NCBI GenBank assembly: GCA_030607765.1 | Contig: JAUWJJ010000014.1 | Coordinates: 1 to 10,467 of the forward strand | Origin: Candidatus Aerophobota bacterium | Lineage (GTDB): Bacteria; Aerophobota; Aerophobia; Aerophobales; B3-G15 | DNA length: 10,467 bases | Reading direction: 5' to 3' | Part shown: positions 8,505 through 10,467 of the stretch, one piece after another | Layout: every line of letters begins with the position of its first letter | How positions within the stretch are numbered: position 1 is the first letter of the stretch | Notes under the pieces: generated by a model | Told to the model about the DNA's origin: nothing | What the model saw: the letters and a program-made list of their open reading frames with translations, nothing else | Databases searched by the model: none | Translations under genes and position numbers: made by a program

Positions 8505-8558
8505 TGTAGCGCAGATCTTTAGGTCTGCCTATTAGCAGGTCTAAAGACCTGCACTACA
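8505..8558. repeat. 54-base palindromic element with nested hairpins between convergent genes
   Basis: The arms 8505-8528 and 8535-8558 are inverted copies matching at 20 of 24 positions, separated by a 6-base loop. Each arm is itself a hairpin. GCAGATC/GGTCTGC (8511-8517 and 8522-8528) pairs 7 bases with one G-U. GCAGGTC/GACCTGC (8535-8541 and 8546-8552) pairs 7 of 7. The ends TGTAG and CTACA (8505-8509, 8554-8558) pair perfectly. The element can therefore fold either as one long hairpin or as a three-way clover shape. It sits between the ends of ntpD and the transporter gene, where a bidirectional terminator would be useful. However, neither side has a strong T-run, and the nested symmetry resembles REP-like or MITE-like dispersed palindromes. 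Confidence 0.7.
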
Positions 8559-8563
8559 TAAGC

Positions 8564-9766
8564 CTAAAGCCTGAGATGAGCAGCTTGCTGAGAATTCTTC
8601 ATTTTGGACATAATCAAAACTATGGATAACACTCCCATAAGATATAAAGCGCAGGTTCCAATACCTACAGATAAACTTCTAACATCGGAAATACGACCAA
8701 TAATATTGGGAAATATAGCCGCGCTTATGCCAGTACTGCCACCCAGAACTCCAGTAACGACTCCTATGTAACGGGGGAATCTATGGCCAGCCAGAGAAAC
8801 AATAGTAGCAAACATTCCGGAGAGAAATACTCCGTAAAGAATAATAAAAAATGTAGCCAGAGTCAAATTTTTAGTGATGAGAAATAAAAGAATACAAACA
8901 CTTCCCCCTAAACTGGATATGACAAGAGCTAAGCAAGGTGATGTTTTTTCTACCCACCAACCGTATCCAAAACGTCCCACCAGCATTCCCATCCAGAAAT
9001 AGGAAAGCAGTGTGCCTGATTGTAGTTGGGAAAGTCTAAAGTTTATATTTGTCCTTAAATATTCAACGACCCAGGATACTAAACCAACTTCTGCTCCCAC
9101 ATAAAGCAGCATGCACAAGTTAAGCAGTAAAAATGCTTTATTTCTTAAAAGTTTGGTAACTACTCCCAGCTTAATTTTTTGCTCATCTTTAAAAGAAGGG
9201 CAACTCTGAAAAAGGAATGATAAGAGGAGGGACAAGCTTACTATTCCATTAAAATAAAATATCCATTGCCAGTTGAAAACATCCATTAAATATCCACTGA
9301 TAAGAGGTCCTATTACTGCCCCCACGGCAAAAAAGGCATGAGCTAAGTTTAGATAAAGAGACTTTTTCTCTGGATGTAAGTGGATAATCAGAGCATTGGT
9401 AAGCCCCTCTAAGGTGCCGTTTCCCATTCCTATTAAAAAGCTAAAGACAAGGAAAAAATAGTAAAGGTAAGAAAAGTTAAAGTGGGGTAAATAGCCGAAG
9501 AGAAAATTTCCCATCCCTGATAATGCCAATCCTATTAAAATGATTTGCTTTTTCCCGAAAGATTCAGAAAGGTAACCGCTAACAAGAGCACCTAAGATAA
9601 ATCCTATCCCCCCTGCTGAGAAAAGATTTCCCTTTTGAGCACCTGTCCATCCATAGAAACTTCCTATATCAAAGATGCTCTTGGCCAAAGCTAAAAAATT
9701 CAAGGCAGCAAGAACAAATATCATAAATCCTAAAAAAGTTAAAACTTTCCTGTGCTTCAAAATCAT
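8564..9766 (-). CDS. Major facilitator superfamily transporter
   Basis: This 400-residue, strongly hydrophobic protein has the layout of a 12-helix MFS permease in the cytoplasmic membrane, with a central loop near residues 188-210. The loop between helices 2 and 3 carries a motif A variant, GYLSESFGKK (64-73). The second half has a weaker counterpart in LVGRFGYGWWVEK. The segment GNGTLEGLTNALIIHLHPEK (116-135), then LAHAFFAVGAVIGPLISGYL, resembles the sugar-type FucP/FHS branch, where an N...H-x-HPE and N-x-x-H pattern recurs. A sugar or sugar-derived substrate is therefore possible but not shown. Start choice: the ATG at 9766 has AAAGG directly abutting it, which is too close. A TTG two codons later (9760-9758) would lie 5 bases after AGGA and is a realistic alternative, giving 398 residues. 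The upstream minus-strand neighbour is an aldolase-family gene. Confidence 0.88.
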   Translation of the reverse strand: MILKHRKVLTFLGFMIFVLAALNFLALAKSIFDIGSFYGWTGAQKGNLFSAGGIGFILGALVSGYLSESFGKKQIILIGLALSGMGNFLFGYLPHFNFSYLYYFFLVFSFLIGMGNGTLEGLTNALIIHLHPEKKSLYLNLAHAFFAVGAVIGPLISGYLMDVFNWQWIFYFNGIVSLSLLLSFLFQSCPSFKDEQKIKLGVVTKLLRNKAFLLLNLCMLLYVGAEVGLVSWVVEYLRTNINFRLSQLQSGTLLSYFWMGMLVGRFGYGWWVEKTSPCLALVISSLGGSVCILLFLITKNLTLATFFIILYGVFLSGMFATIVSLAGHRFPRYIGVVTGVLGGSTGISAAIFPNIIGRISDVRSLSVGIGTCALYLMGVLSIVLIMSKMKNSQQAAHLRL

Positions 9767-9826
9767 CCTTTCTCTGATTAAGGTAAGATCAGGCTAACAA
9801 TACAAACTTCATACTTTAGCTACTCA

Positions 9827-9832
9827 ATTATA
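9827..9832 (-). promoter_or_regulatory. Possible -10 element of a promoter for the transporter gene
   Basis: Read on the minus strand, a perfect TATAAT lies about 60 bases before the transporter start, in the 116-base gap after the aldolase gene. The sequence 17 bases further upstream, TTAGGT, is a poor -35 match. In AT-rich DNA a lone TATAAT is weak evidence. If real, it would let the transporter be expressed apart from the aldolase gene. Confidence 0.3.
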
Positions 9833-9882
9833 TGATTTAAAAGTGATGTACCTAAGAACTAAAAATTATCTATGAGAAGATT

Positions 9883-10467
9883 CTAAGAAGTACGAGCTTT
9901 GGAATTTAACTCTTTCATTGCCTCTTGCACTTTTGCATTCTCATGGACAATATGACAAAGAGCACAGAGCATACCCTTAATATTTTTCCTCTGCCACACA
10001 TTTCTTCCCATACATATTCCCTTAGCTCCTGCCTGAATTGCCTCTTTTACAAATTGGAAAAAATCTTTATCTCCCCTGGTTTTAGGACCGCCAGCTATAA
10101 CAATGGGAACAGGGGTAGTAGAAACTACTTCCTTAAGACTCCTTGCGCTTCCTGTATGGGGGGTTTTAATTATATCTGCGCCCAGCTCTGCTCCTAACCT
10201 GCTGGCAAGTTCGATCTCATCGGCTGCCCTTTCCCTATCGAAGTTTTTTCCCTCTTGAGCGTAATGATGTTTCAATATATAGGAGGGAATCATCTCAGCC
10301 ATTAAAGGAAGACCCCATTTAAAGCAGTCAGTAGCTACATTCCCCAGCTTCCTTAGCAATTCATCCTCATTTTCTGTTCCAACAAATACATTATTCACCA
10401 CCACATCAGCCCCCACTCTTAAGGGGTGTTCAACACTGGTGACAAGATGAATCCTTTCGAGATGGGA
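9883..10467 (-). CDS. DhnA/FbaB-like class I aldolase family protein, 5'-truncated by the window edge
   Basis: The frame is open from the right edge (SHLERIHLVTSVEHPLRVGA) to TAG at 9883-9885, giving 194 visible residues. A GTG at 10416 is internal to conserved sequence and not a credible start. The TIM-barrel family is clear: GADIIKTPHTG carries the Schiff-base lysine (codon at 10165-10167), VPIVIAGGPK forms the phosphate-binding strand end, and GAKGICMGRNVWQ is the second phosphate-binding loop. The family includes archaeal-type fructose-bisphosphate aldolase, the aminodideoxyheptulosonate synthase of the alternative shikimate route, and LsrF. The C-terminal half, with GRNVWQ and IVHENAKVQEA, resembles both of the first two. 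The missing N-terminus, about 70 residues, would help decide. It may be co-transcribed with the downstream transporter, 116 bases away. Family assignment is confident; the exact reaction is not. Confidence 0.85.
   Translation of the reverse strand, partial: SHLERIHLVTSVEHPLRVGADVVVNNVFVGTENEDELLRKLGNVATDCFKWGLPLMAEMIPSYILKHHYAQEGKNFDRERAADEIELASRLGAELGADIIKTPHTGSARSLKEVVSTTPVPIVIAGGPKTRGDKDFFQFVKEAIQAGAKGICMGRNVWQRKNIKGMLCALCHIVHENAKVQEAMKELNSKARTS

Noticed and set aside
8505..8558. CRISPR repeat or tRNA-like RNA gene suggested by the clover shape
   Set aside because: There is only one copy with no spacers, the arms are too short, and there is no anticodon or T-loop consensus.
9925..10197. 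90-codon open frame on the plus strand opposite the aldolase gene
   Set aside because: It is antisense to conserved active-site sequence and has no recognisable domain.

Overview
The window comes from an AT-rich bacterial chromosome. Trigger factor, ClpP and ClpX together with clear Shine-Dalgarno sites argue for a bacterium rather than an archaeon, even though the ATPase is of the archaeal/vacuolar (A/V) type. A/V-ATPases in bacteria are common in anaerobic and thermophilic lineages. An uncultivated anaerobic phylum is plausible, but the sequence does not fix the taxon.

Positions 1-2929 (+ strand) hold the protein quality-control cluster tig-clpP-clpX. The tig gene enters from the left without its N-terminal ribosome-binding part. 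The three genes are tightly packed (gaps of 13 and 5 bases) and probably form one operon: a ribosome-associated chaperone, a serine peptidase and its AAA+ unfoldase. A gap of 143 bases follows, filled by a degenerate inverted array of short repeat units related to AATGNGT.

Positions 3073-8464 (+ strand) hold genes for V/A-type ATPase subunits A, B and D. These form the catalytic hexamer and the central rotor shaft. The outstanding feature is a 530-residue in-frame intein (3784-5373) in subunit A. It lies exactly between the Lys and Thr of the Walker A P-loop and carries a LAGLIDADG homing endonuclease with both acidic residues present. The unspliced protein cannot have a working ATP site, so V1 assembly depends on protein splicing. 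After splicing, subunit A is a normal 583 residues. The other V-ATPase subunits (E, G/H, C, F, I, K) are not here, so the ATPase genes must be split between loci or partly missing.

Positions 8465-10467 change strand. A 54-base palindromic element with a clover-like double hairpin (8505-8558) lies between convergent genes. On the minus strand are a 12-TM-type major facilitator transporter and, upstream of it, a DhnA/FbaB-like class I aldolase-family protein whose 5' end runs off the right edge. These two may be co-expressed, although a possible promoter lies between them.

The most interesting element is the P-loop intein in a bacterial V-ATPase. It is followed by the split A-B-D layout and the two unexplained intergenic inverted repeats.
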